Of a stretch of 64,000 nt of DNA, positions 10,246 to 21,404 are shown piece by piece. Within the stretch, counting starts at the first letter, position 1; every line of letters begins with the position of its first letter. The DNA lies in contig CM065802.1 of the NCBI GenBank assembly GCA_033398695.1, forward strand, positions 202,325,096 through 202,389,095, read 5' to 3'. The notes below the pieces were generated by a model, which had not been told where the DNA came from, did no database searches, and saw only the letters and a list, made by a program, of their open reading frames with translations. This DNA is from Orobanche coerulescens. Taxonomy: Eukaryota > Streptophyta > Magnoliopsida > Lamiales > Orobanchaceae. Both the position numbers and the translations under genes were made by a program.

Positions 10246-13200
10246 AGAAAATTTTCGTCCTCGAAAATTAAAGTGAAACAAAACGGAAAACACAACAGAC
10301 TGTGAACAGAAATGCGAATGACTTGTTTCGCATGACTTTGCCTTGTCGATTAAAATAGCTTTGGCTTCCTTAGAAATACATACCATACTGAATCCGAATC
10401 AGAAGAATAATATACCAAACGTAACAGATGACAATCGTATTCCCTCGGAAGGGATATAGGGAATACGTAGGATTTGACGGATATTTCATCTGTGGAATAG
10501 AAGTAGACAAATCATATGAGAGCGTATCGAATTGTAGCAAACATGAGGGTGATGTGTATGTTTAACTCTTCAGATTCTCAAATAGTCTCGTCTTCATTAT
10601 AATTTCGAAGGTATTCTCATAAACAAACAGATCTTGTTCCTCAAAATCCAAAATCTCATATCATAACTCATAGCAGATCATAATGAAACAGATTCAACGT
10701 ATGTGGAACGTACATATAAGTGTACTTCTTCCATAGTAACAGATCGAATCCATACTGACAGAAACAAATTGTTTGATAAACATCAAACGGTAGAAAGCTC
10801 TACAACAGGACCTAAGATTCTTATCGGAAGCACAAAGATCAACAAATGCATGTCGAGTATTCAATCGTATCAAATCGTATATCGATGAAGGCAAATTAAA
10901 CGTATAGGTAGAATGAACCTAAAGCCTCACTAAACGCAGATAATCTTAAACAGATATCAAAAATTCTAAGGCTTCTAAGGTACTCCTCGAAATATCCTAT
11001 GATCATGATGAGGGTACGTCATATGACGTAAGTATTATTACATTAGCTACTCGTCATAATACTAGCATCACATGAGTATACCATCATGATGGTCATACTT
11101 TATCTCAAGTCGTGAATAAGCAATCATCAACCACCTAACATTTCATTCTACATCTTAGGGTTGGCCCGAATCAAACATCACTACGGATGAAAATCAGAGA
11201 AACATAGCGTACAAATAACGTAACGGAACATAGAAAGTGTCATCAAATGAAGCACGTCGTCAAACGCATCAGGTCTTCCACAAATCGTCAAGATTCTCAT
11301 AACTAAACCATCATCCAACATACGCAGAATGAACACAGAATGGAATTACTAACAGAGAGCCTAAATCATTCAAAGGATCTTATCATCATGTAACGGAAGC
11401 TTCAGTAGACTAATCAGAAGTGAATTACATCATCAATAACTTCATCCTTCATAGAAACAACCCACCCAAACGTAAGTGTTTGCTTCAAAATCCATCCATT
11501 CAAACACATGATTTCAAATCTCTTCCAAGTCCGACTAGTCTGCCTTTGTTTATCTATCAACTCGAGAGTGAAAAGGAATCTCAAAGTTGAGTCTGGTTCC
11601 TCAAGCCTTCTGTAGTCCTTCCTAGAATTGATAGGCATAGTAACGTGAGTCTCTGACATGATCATTGTTCCTCATTCCATCTGCAAGTCTGCTTCTGCTA
11701 TCAATCCATCTTAGTACAACTAAAATGAATAGCGAAGCAAGACTGCGTGCCTTCGACAGGTCTTCTAGCACAGCTTCAGGTTTTAAGGTATACACCGCCG
11801 CTACCGACTCCAGGTTATGTGCTAATAGTTCGTTTCCTACGGTTTGGTTGTCTTGGTGTGCAAGCAATAATCTTCACGTTCCTATTTCGTCTCTGAACAT
11901 AACACAATGTCATACTATGACAATTTGTCCAAATACTCGCGAAAACATGATTTTATTAGCCAATACAATTGGCGTCATTAAGGCTCGTAATGATTATAAC
12001 GAGTACAAAACCAGCTTCAGGAATTATCTTAGGGAAACTTCACATTCACCTTTCCTCAACATCGTTCTTCTTCACGAATAAAACTGAAATACTTCCCAGA
12101 GGTTACTCTCGGTTAGTTAACCCTTTTCTAAGAAGTTCTAGTGGTTGCTTCTTTCGTCCTTCAAATCTAAATCAGGTCATCTGATATAGAGTTTCAAAGG
12201 TAGGCCAAGAACAATCATTGGTACGCAGAAATGGATAATGATTACGGATAGTGATATGGTGTTCACGATATTCGACACGCCGCCACATACCTCCTTCTTT
12301 CTTCTTCATAAACCAACAGGAGCATCCCAAGAGAAACACTGGGGTGAACGAAATCATATTTCATCAGCTCCTTCAATCTCTCAACTTCTATGGCACTATG
12401 GTTTCGTCAACCGAGATCAGTTCAATGTCAACTCTACTTTCCAAGTAGGAGAGAATACCAAGAGGTTCATCAGAGAACATTGGAAAATTTTCGTACAACA
12501 AAATATTTCCAATGCCAGAGCTTTCCAAATGTGGATACTAATAGGTGTCAGGAGAAACTTGACAATCAAATGAGATTGGAGTTTGTGCTTCCATAGCAGA
12601 ATTAATCTTAATAGATTTAAGTGGTTGAGAGTCATCATAACAAAAGTGGGGTGAAGCAGATTGTTAAAGGTCACATATCGGATACAGTAGTCTATGGTAG
12701 CTTTATGAGGAGCCAGTCAATCTATAACCAAAAGACCTCGAAATCAAATATATCAAAAGTAAACGGATTCATAGATTGAATATGGTCGTCAATCCATACG
12801 GATAGTTCATAAATCAGGGTCAAGTACATGGTTCATTAAAAGTGTTGAGATAGATAAGCAAACAGTTCAAGGTGTTGGAATCTTGTTTAGCTCCTTAGCA
12901 CAAGTGCTAGGTAGAGAGTGTATCATCGGTAGTACGAACATCGTATGGTTGTCAAAAGTGACACGTATGGGAGATCAGTTGTCATCATCATCATGCTCAA
13001 TTAACAAATCCATAAAGAGATAATATTGACATCATATCCTTCCAAAGGAACTGATTGACAAACAAAGTTCATCATTCGAAGGGAGAGAACAAATCATCCT
13101 ATATCCGTGGTTAATAACTACCAGAGTTCTCATAGGAGTAGTAATGGATTATGCAGAGTCAAGTAATAACAGATGATACATTTTATGTCCATCATAAGTA

Positions 13201-13640
13201 ATGAATTCACGGAATGTGTCAAACACATTATGGTTGAATGACCTTCGGGATGGTCGAAAAGGTATCAAACTGTTTATCCACAAATCGGAAATGGAGATCA
13301 AAATCAGAGAGTGAAACTTAAATGGTGTAAGGTATACATGTAGTTCCCGAGGTATTCCAAACTTACTTGGTTATTGAACTAAGGTTGGAAAACCTTCTAA
13401 CTTCTGAAACAAATGTTCTTATAAGGCTTAATTAGGGGCAGAGGCACGAATCAGAGTGATGCGGAAGCAATGCTACTTACATAGATGTCCTAGTCTACCC
13501 ATTCCTCACTGGTGATAACTTAAGTTCCTATGGGGAGATCCTAAAGCAAAATCTCAAAGGTTGTCTTATGAGCGCCTACAGTGGAAACTTAAGGGTCCAA
13601 ACTTCACAGGTCAAGATTTAATGTACTACAAGTCGCAGCC
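10246..13640 (-). pseudogene. pol: Decayed gypsy pol remnant inside element C
   Basis: No long frame survives, but family traces appear in the right order on the minus strand. Near 12,480-12,420, VFSPTWKVELTLN resembles the RT lead-in. Around 12,390-12,180 the series ELMKYDFVHPSVS, MKKKEGG, VEYREHHITIRNHYPF corresponds to the usual ELxxxGFIRPSxSPWG, VKKKDG, [18 protein letters not shown]. Near 11,850-11,760, NELLAHNLESVAAVYTLK matches the RNase H region [14 protein letters not shown]. Stops and frameshifts are dense. The remaining 10.2-11.4 kb and 12.7-13.6 kb show nothing I can place. Gag appears absent. The decay contrasts with the nearly identical LTRs. Confidence 0.6.
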
Positions 13641-13655
13641 TGGGCTCCGATACCA
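13641..13655 (-). promoter_or_regulatory. Primer binding site, element C
   Basis: The minus strand reads TGGTATCGGAGCCCA, a tRNA-Met-type PBS with one change from the common TGGTATCAGAGC. It is four bases from the LTR edge. Confidence 0.8.
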
Positions 13656-13659
13656 TAAT

Positions 13660-16600
13660 TGTAACACCCCAACTCGATAAGGGTTGAAGTACTACATTAT
13701 GGTGATATATCAAAGCAAACACAAGCATACAAGATAAGTAATACAAAGGAATCTCAAAGGTTACAAAAGAAAAGATCCGAAGTACAAGGTTACAAATAAG
13801 AACAATAATAAATACTAAGTCTGAAAATGTAATCACTTCTAGTTATCTCTAATCCAGAATAGCTATCAAGGTATAGTCTTTTAAGTCCAAAGTACTCTCC
13901 ACTCGTAACCCAGCTTCCTACTAAAACCTGCCGCAGGAAAAGAAATGTGGCTGAGCTTAAAAGGCCCAGTGAACGGATATATATATAAATGAAACAAAAG
14001 ATAAGGAACGAACGTATGAAGTATGATGCATTGGGAAAAGCATAAGGCATAAACAAATGGATATCAAATTGTAAGGAGAGGTCAGTCATCTACCACGAGC
14101 CCGAACACAAATCAAATCAAATATCATAGTAACCATGGAGTGATCAACTCCCGAACATGTGAAAGACTCGTATTGCACACAAGCACAGTCACCGAACATA
14201 TCATATGAAATCATATTAAATCCACTCAAATACGAACCGAACCTAGGATGCATCCATACGCCCCCGAACAATCGTATTGGCCATAACAAATATAAAATGC
14301 GCAAATCATAACAAAATGGGACGGTGTGGAACATCACTCAACCACACTAGAGTCATGCCATTGGTGCATCAATGATATGGCCATGTTACCTTCATGGCTA
14401 GGAAACGAACTTGGATCGGGTATCAAACTGAAGGGTTCAAATGTCATATCATATCAAAGTTCATATCAAAGTTTCATATCAAATGTTCATAAGTTCATAG
14501 CAAAGGTTCATAATCAAAGGTTTACAAATCTAATGGAACATAGCAAAGGCATAGATCAAATAAGAAAGCCAAAATGAGAAGACTCAGATCAAAGGCATCA
14601 TAATCAAAACTAATATCAAACCATTGTGAGCAAATCATGAGAAACCTTAAGGGATAAGGTCAGAATATCTGTACCGATACGAAACAAACAATAAAAATAG
14701 TACATAGAATCAGAACCCTTACTGAGAAAGGGTAGAATATCCGTACGAATAATCAACCAAACGAACAACCGATACAATGGTAGAGAGAAGGGGGTATCAA
14801 GAATATCCGTACCTTAGACCGCAAATGAAACCATATCAGAAACAAGGATAGGAAGTTACTCCTTCTTCAGCGAATCTACACGAATTAATGATCGTCTTAT
14901 TATTAATCACTTATCGTAAATCAGATTACTCGTTTTAGTCGGCTCCATTTTTAGTAACTTTCCATAATTAGTAAGTTTATCAAATTAGTAACTTTTCGAA
15001 TTAAGTAACTTAGGGTAATATTCATAAATTATCCAAACTTGAGGTTCATAAATGATACTCGGTTTAATTAAAGGCTTAATATGATAATTATCATGGTTTA
15101 GGGTTTTATGTGTCATTTAGCAAGGTCTAGGGTCTAATGTGACAATTTATTAGTGCATGATCTCAATATGATAATTTACAAGAATACTTTAGGCCGAAAT
15201 CAAAGGGAAACTCTACTTGACATCATTAGTTAACAAAGTTTTCTATTATGTTTTACGTATCATGACCATTTATCCCATATTCAAATGACAGCATATTCAT
15301 TTTAACGAGGTGTTTTATGCAGCAAATCGTGATTTTATGTGCCATTCCATTCGAAGATAAACAAGCCAAAAATCCAGTCGATCTTAACATGTATCGAAAT
15401 AATATTTTTCTGATTTCATGTTTCCTTTTTGTGCGCATATATATGTATTTTTCCAGCCGACTCAACGTATGGTCGAATTGTTATTTAGGTGAGTATTCCA
15501 TGCGAATATATGAACACTTTTTCAGCCGATTAACAGCTACACAAAAGGGACAGTTTTTCTGATTTTTCATTCTATTATCCATGCATATACTATTATATAT
15601 TATCATAAGTTCTAGTGTGACAATTATAGTAGGACCATTCTCGTTATTTTATGTGACTAGTTTTATGATTTCATGCATGATTCCAAATCGAAAATATATA
15701 AGAAAATCCCAGCCGAATCATGTTTGCAATAATATGATATGTTCATGATTTCATATTTCCCATACGTATGAAAACACAATCGGTCCAAACTTATTCTTGT
15801 GATGTTGTACGAGTAACCAGGTTCAAAACAAGAGAAGAAAAAAAAAGAGAATGGATGATACGGGTTTACCCTTGATGTGCGACTGGAAAGGAGAAAACAA
15901 GAACACGAACACGGATCGATAGAATCAACCAGAGCCGACCCAAACTGGAAACAACCCCAGCGTACCCAACAGCTAACCGAGTCTAAGTTGCGAGTTATAA
16001 ACTACCATCAAATGAATCAGGAGCAAATTATCAGCCTCGACACAAAGTTCGCTATATGTGTATACAAACAAAGTTCACATCCTCAGTTATGGTTGCTTCT
16101 CCAAGATTGAGAAGAAAGCAACGCTTTGGAGTTTTTGGTTCCTGGTTTTCGGATTTTAGCTTCGGTATGGAGAGGAGGGAATGAGAGAACCGAATATGTT
16201 TTATGATTATGAAAGCGTGAGAATGTGTAAGGAAGCAAAGATATGTCGTGTGTATAATAGATGAGATGAAATAGAAATCAGGTCTTTTCTTAATCGTAAA
16301 AACATGTGATAATAAATGGTATGTCGTGTTTATTGTTATGGAAAGTAGCTATGATAGGGCCGAAATTATTGGGAGAATTAAGGGTAATTGGTGCCGAGAC
16401 AAATGAGGGTGATTTGGCAGTGATTATGAGTGATTCTCCAAATTGAAGTTACCATAATTCGAATAAGATTTTTAAAACTTGTGATATAATTTATACAGGT
16501 TGTCACAAATAAATAATGAGATTCGGTCCTCACAATCATATGAACGTGTGATATATTTCTAAGATATTAAGTTATGTACGTTTTAGGTTATCATAAGTTT

Positions 16601-16746
16601 TATGACTCGTATAAATGTATATGGTTCAAGTATTAATGATTTAAATACTTAGGTTATAATATAATGTAATGTCTTAAATTATTCGTCTCTTTATAAATCC
16701 GAAATTTGAGGGGTATTTAACAAATTTAAAAAATTTGGGTTTTACA
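13660..16746 (-). repeat. 5' LTR of element C
   Basis: Right-hand LTR of 3,087 bp, near-identical to 7148-10228. The clearest differences are clustered at about 15928-15975 (against 9416-9463), where several CAG/CTG-containing triplets are present here but altered or missing in the other LTR. Confidence 0.92.
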
Positions 16747-17090
16747 CTGGTATCTCTCCATTTGCTGGTACTGGGGCGACTTCATGGGCTCCTGGGGTAG
16801 CCTTGCACAATGCTATGGACAAGAAAAATAGAAAGTATGGTATGCATCCAAATGTGAGGACAACAGATACAAGTTCATACCATTTGCTTTTTCTACGTTC
16901 GGGGAATTCGATACGGAGGCTTTGGACACACTTTCGCGTATTGAGTCTATTGCCATTAGCCACTCTAATAATGCTAAAAGTGGTGTTTTTATCTTTCATA
17001 GAGTTAGCTTTTTTATTCAGAAATGAGTGGGAGCACAACTTGTGTCTAGACTCCCATCCAACTTTATGTAAAATTATTATGTTTTTCTAA
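16747..17090 (+). pseudogene. LINE-like C-terminal end, forward half, second part
   Basis: This continues the LINE reading interrupted at 7147. Across frames it gives NRKYGMH, YKFIPFAFSTFGEFDTEALDTLSRIESIAISHS, VFIFHRVSFFIQK, VGAQLVSRLPSNFM and a stop near 17068. These align with KYHDLCEARGYGFLPF, SFSSLGELETGAIALLKRV and GVGAQIVSRLPTNFL of the copy at 5570-5800. The 3' end runs into (TAA)n at about 17088, which looks like the tail of this LINE family. Confidence 0.8.
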
Positions 17091-17129
17091 TAATAATAAT
17101 AAATAACGGTAATAATAACAACAATAATA

Positions 17130-17164
<35 letters not shown>

Positions 17165-17240
17165 GGTAATAATAATATTAATAATACCGATACTAATAAT
17201 AATATCGAAAATAATATAAATGATGATATAGAAATGATAA
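17087..17240 (+). repeat. (TAA)n-rich microsatellite, probable LINE tail
   Basis: A long, imperfect TAA/ATA array follows the LINE stop codon, interrupted by CGG and GTAA variants. It is probably the TAA tail of the LINE, expanded and diverged. Confidence 0.85.
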
Positions 17241-17586
17241 AAATAAAAATATTAATACTGTTAATATTAATATCGTTCCTATTATAAATATTTTTATTAT
17301 TAAAAATAATACCTTTAATAATTATAATATTAACAACAATGACTAATATTAAATGTTTCTGTGAGTTTAAATTGAGAAATTGACTCAGGCTTAGAACATA
17401 TGATATATCATGAAAATGTCTATGATTTTATTAAATGAGATTACATGAATTTAACTTGTACGTGTAGTGAAAGTAATTGTACAATAATTACTCACTTGGT
17501 AGTAAAATAAGGTTAAATGAAATAAAATGCATTATTAATATTATTATAAATAATAATAATATTCTATAAAAATGGCGGATATTACA
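17241..17586 (-). mobile_element. Possible truncated Tekay-like LTR end
   Basis: AT-rich, non-coding DNA that ends GGCGGATATTACA immediately before copia coding sequence. Elements D and E end their LTRs with nearly the same bases (GCGGATATTACA), so this may be the terminal part of a related LTR inserted in copia element B. The other LTR edge and a target duplication were not found. Confidence 0.35.
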
Positions 17587-19776
17587 TCAGGACTTTTATT
17601 ATGCTCTTCCAAAGAGATAATTCTACCCGAGCCAACTTCCTGAATGAATTCATCCTCAAGGAAGTGCACCTGTAAAGCCACAACGACCCTATGGTCTGGC
17701 ATGTAGAATAGATAACCCATCGAGTCCTCTGGGTATCCAATGAACTGTCCTTTGATGGACCTCGCTTCCAGTTTTTTCACGTTAGCCTTCTTGACATAGG
17801 CTGGACATCCCCAAATCCTTATGTGATTAAGAATTAGTTTCTTACCCTTCCACATATCATGCAGAGTGATAGGAACGGATTTGGAAGGACATCTATTAAG
17901 GATATAGGCAGCGGTAAGTAAGGCGTATCCCTATAGGTAAATTGGTAAATCATTGTAATTCAACATGGAGCGGACCATATCTAACAAAGTCCGATTTCTT
18001 TTCTGAAACACCATTTAACTGTGGGGTTCCTCGCGGCGTGAATTGTGAAACTATTCCATGTTCCTTGAGGAACTCATCAAACTCTGTGCTCATATATTCC
18101 CCACCTCGGTCCGAACGAAGTGCTTTGATATGATATCCAGTCTGTTTATCAACTAGGGCCTAAAATTCTTTGAATTTAGTAAAGGATTCGGGTTTATGTT
18201 TCATCAAGTACACAATCCCATACCTAGTATGATCATCTGTGAACATTATGAAAGATTGATATCCGTCTCGGGCTATTTCTAAAGCACCACAAACGTCGGT
18301 ATGTACCAACCCAAGTTTTTCAGCAGCCCTTTCAAATGTCCCTGTGAAGGGGGACTTAGTCATTTTGCCTCTAAGGCAAGATTCACAAGTTGGATAGGGT
18401 TCTACACCCAATGCACTTAAAAGTACATCTTTCTCCATTTTCTGAACCTTGGTCTGACCAACATGACCAAGTATAAGGTGCCACTTAAGAGCTTGATTAG
18501 TATCTTGCCTGCCACGTTTCCTAGTAATAGTGTTCACTGCTGTTTCATTTTGTAAGTTCATATGATATAAACCTTTCAACAATGTAGCTGTGCCAACCAA
18601 TTTATTTCGAAAATAAATTTTACAACTACCATTGCTAATGAAGAAACAAAATCCTTTCCGGTCCAAGACTGGAATGGATACAATGTTTTTATGCCCCTTG
18701 GGCAAAACCAGTACTTCATGCAACATCAAAATAAAACCAGATTCTAAACCGAGTAAGAGTGATCCAATATCGGCTGCCTCGACACTTTGTCCGCTTCTGA
18801 CAGTGATCATCACTTCCCCATCCTCAAGCTGCCTAATTCATTCCAGATCCTGATTTATAGTACAAATATGAGAAGTAGCACCTGAATCCAAAATCCATGA
18901 AGCAGAATATACAGTAGCGGAATAATTGGTTTCAGAAACAAAAAGTTCCGTACCTGATGCACCAGTAATCTTAGGACAAGTCCTACGCCAGTGGCCCAGC
19001 TCATCGCATTCAAGACATTTGTTCGTAGGTCTAGGACCGGCTACCTTCTGAACCTTTAGGGCCTTGCCCTTTCCTTTTTGCACCCCTTTCTTGGGTTTAT
19101 ACTGCTCATAGATCTTTTTCTTCTTGTTCTTGGACCTCCGAGGCCCAGAAGAAATCACAAAAGTAGCCTCCCTCGGTTTAGTATTCATGTTAGACTGTTC
19201 CATCACCAGTTTATTCATTATCCCAACTAATGTGCATGAAATCTCATTACAGTAGAAATTCATTAGAAACTGCATGAAGGAGTCAGGGAGAGATTGAAGG
19301 ATAAGATCAATCTGAAGGGATAAATCCATGTGAAAGTTGAGCACCTCGAGCCTCTCAATCATAGAGATCACCTTGAGGACATGGTCTCCCACTTTCTCTC
19401 CTTTCATCCTAGCACTGAACAACTGCTTCGATATCTCATATCTAGCAGTCCTACTGTGCTCTCTATAAAGTTCGGTCAAGTGTGCGAGAATCTGCCTAGC
19501 CGAAGTCATTTTCTCGTGTGCTCTCTGCAGCTCATTAGTCATTGAGCCACTCATAAAGCCACGGACCAGCACGTCATCCTTGACCCATTTTTCATGGACG
19601 TCAATCTCTTCTCGATTTCCCCTAGTCCGGATTGGAGTCGGTGGAATGTCCGCCTCCAAGACGTATCCCAGAGACTCCATGCTGAGTACAATCATCAGAT
19701 TCCGCAACCAGTCAACAAAGTTGGGGCCAGTTAGGAGATTCTTTTCAAGTAATATTGCAAGTGGGTTCTTAGCCAT
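17587..19776 (-). pseudogene. gag-pol: Ty1/copia Gag-protease-integrase (element B), 3'-truncated
   Basis: This reads on the minus strand from ATG at 19776. Gag covers about 260 residues. A zinc knuckle CLECDELGHWRRTC (C-x2-C-x4-H-x4-C) lies near 18975-19019, followed by protease with ILDSGATSH near 18866-18898. A TGA replaces an expected sense codon at about 18838. The frame then continues through the pre-integrase domain (ALKWHLILGHVG with C-x2-C) into integrase (VHTDVCGAL, FTDDHTRYG). A stop at about 18161 precedes SDRGGEY, TPRGTPQLNGVSEKK and, after a frameshift near 18003, GYALLTAAYILNR and HIRIWGCPAYVKK. The sequence ends at 17587 within the region after integrase, so RT and RNase H are absent. 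Two in-frame stops, one frameshift and the truncation make it inactive. Confidence 0.9.
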
Positions 19777-21388
19777 TTTAGAGAGATATAGTTTCGTTTC
19801 TCTGCATAGATTTAGACAAGATTGAATTAGTGACTTGTTTTATTATGACTGAGTATAGAATTTAAGGGCTTGTATAATTTTTATCTCAGCTCCCACTAAT
19901 TTTATCGGAATTATACACTTCCATATTATAATCCGGAAGTCATGGTAAGATCGACTTCTTAGTGGTGATCAAGTTCATTACAAATTTTAACAGACGCAAC
20001 CTGTCAAGTTTCTTGCCAATTGATTTTTGTAAAGTGGTGTCTAACACCAACCCGTCCAACGGATGATTTAATCTTCTTTTACCCCTAGTCTTCATGCCCT
20101 CAACCTATCAGGTTTCTTGGCAATCTAGACTATCTAAGTTGTTGACCATCAACTCTTTCAGTTTGACTATTGAATCTCGCCCGGCAACCTATCAGGTTTC
20201 TAGGGGCGAAATTTATCACCAACCGAAGGCATCTAATGCACTCAAGAATTCTTCAACCTCTACCAAATGTACTACCCGATAACTCGGAAGCAAAGCACAC
20301 CAGCTCAGGTATCAATTTTCTACGAGTTTGATGGAGGGTAGGAAACCTCGTAACCTTTTTCAAACTTAGTCTGTTTGTTGTCGGGAGAATTTCGCGATTA
20401 ATGTTACACTTTGCACATTAATTCATTTATAAGCGCATTTGTTTGTCAATCATTCAAAATGAAAAATAGTAAATAGTAACCTAGTTACTACCAACATATA
20501 GTTCATGGACTTTTTTCCTAAGTACTGGGCCAAGCGAATGACCTAATAAAAAAAAATAAAATAGTCTTCGATTCTTCGTCTTCTCAGTCGGTTGTCTTCG
20601 GTCTTCGTCATGGCCAAATAAATAATTACATCATAGAAAAATGCAACCTATTATACTAATTTTCTAGTAAAAATAAATAGGTTCAAAACGGCCTTTACAA
20701 CTCAATCGAATTGAACAAATCAAAACTAAGTCGACGAGCTATATCACCATCACATAAGGATTCCACACAACATGTAACAGCAATGAAATTAAAAAATTAA
20801 TTTTAATATAAATTAATCCAACTATTCTATAAAATTAATATATTCAATTTCTACTATATAATCAATTAATGTATTAATCTAATCAATATAAAAATTAATT
20901 TATTCAATTCGTTCGAAGTAATCCGACTAAACATTGTATTTTCGTTTAATATCTTTCCCATTTTAAATAATATTCCAAATATTCATTTTAATTAAATTAA
21001 ATCCAATTTAGAATGTGGGAAAATATTACAACATAATACAGAGACTAAACGAAGTCCCGGACAAGTAGGAACGGGCCCAGCTTGCAAACGGAGCCCGAAA
21101 AAGGGGGCTAGCCGAGGGTGACCCAATTGAGCGAGTCACTTGCTCTGCTGGCAAAGGCGGCTGACACTGTCTGGCCACCTGCCAGTCTTGCTGGCGGTGA
21201 CTCGGCGACCACTGGCTGCCGAGTCCGATCTCCATTCGGCTCGTTTTTTCGGCTCGTTTCCAAAACGTGATGTTATAACGAACAATTTAAAATATCTACG
21301 ATTATACCAGTAATGATTCTAAATCATAAACATCAACCAAAAGCATTCAAAATGCACAAATAATCGTATATACGGTATCGTTGACCTC
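19777..21388 (-). other. Long untranslated leader of copia element B
   Basis: No coding similarity was seen in these 1.6 kb between the PBS and the gag start. Three copies of a motif near CAACCTATCAGGTTTCTTGG occur at about 20000, 20100 and 20180. A GC-rich block lies at about 21050-21240 inside otherwise AT-rich DNA. Both features could be structural parts of the leader RNA or remnants of another insertion. Confidence 0.5.
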
Positions 21389-21400
21389 GCTCCGATACCA
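21389..21400 (-). promoter_or_regulatory. Primer binding site, copia element B
   Basis: The minus strand reads TGGTATCGGAGC, a tRNA-Met-type site. It is four bases inside the LTR edge at 21405. Confidence 0.85.
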
Positions 21401-21404
21401 CTAT

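Larger units (their letters stand above)
7148..16746 (-). mobile_element. Ty3/gypsy element C, complete with TSD CTGGT (9,599 bp)
   Basis: Both LTRs start TGTAACACCCC and end TTTTACA (plus strand). The element is flanked by the perfect 5-bp duplication CTGGT at 7143-7147 and 16747-16751. A tRNA-Met-type PBS sits inside the right LTR and a purine tract inside the left LTR, so it reads right to left. The LTRs are 3,081 and 3,087 bp and differ at only about 15 scattered bases plus one cluster of small indels. The internal region is only 3.4 kb and holds decayed pol pieces, with no recognisable gag. It therefore probably moved using proteins from a relative. It sits inside the LINE C-terminal coding region. 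Confidence 0.9.
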
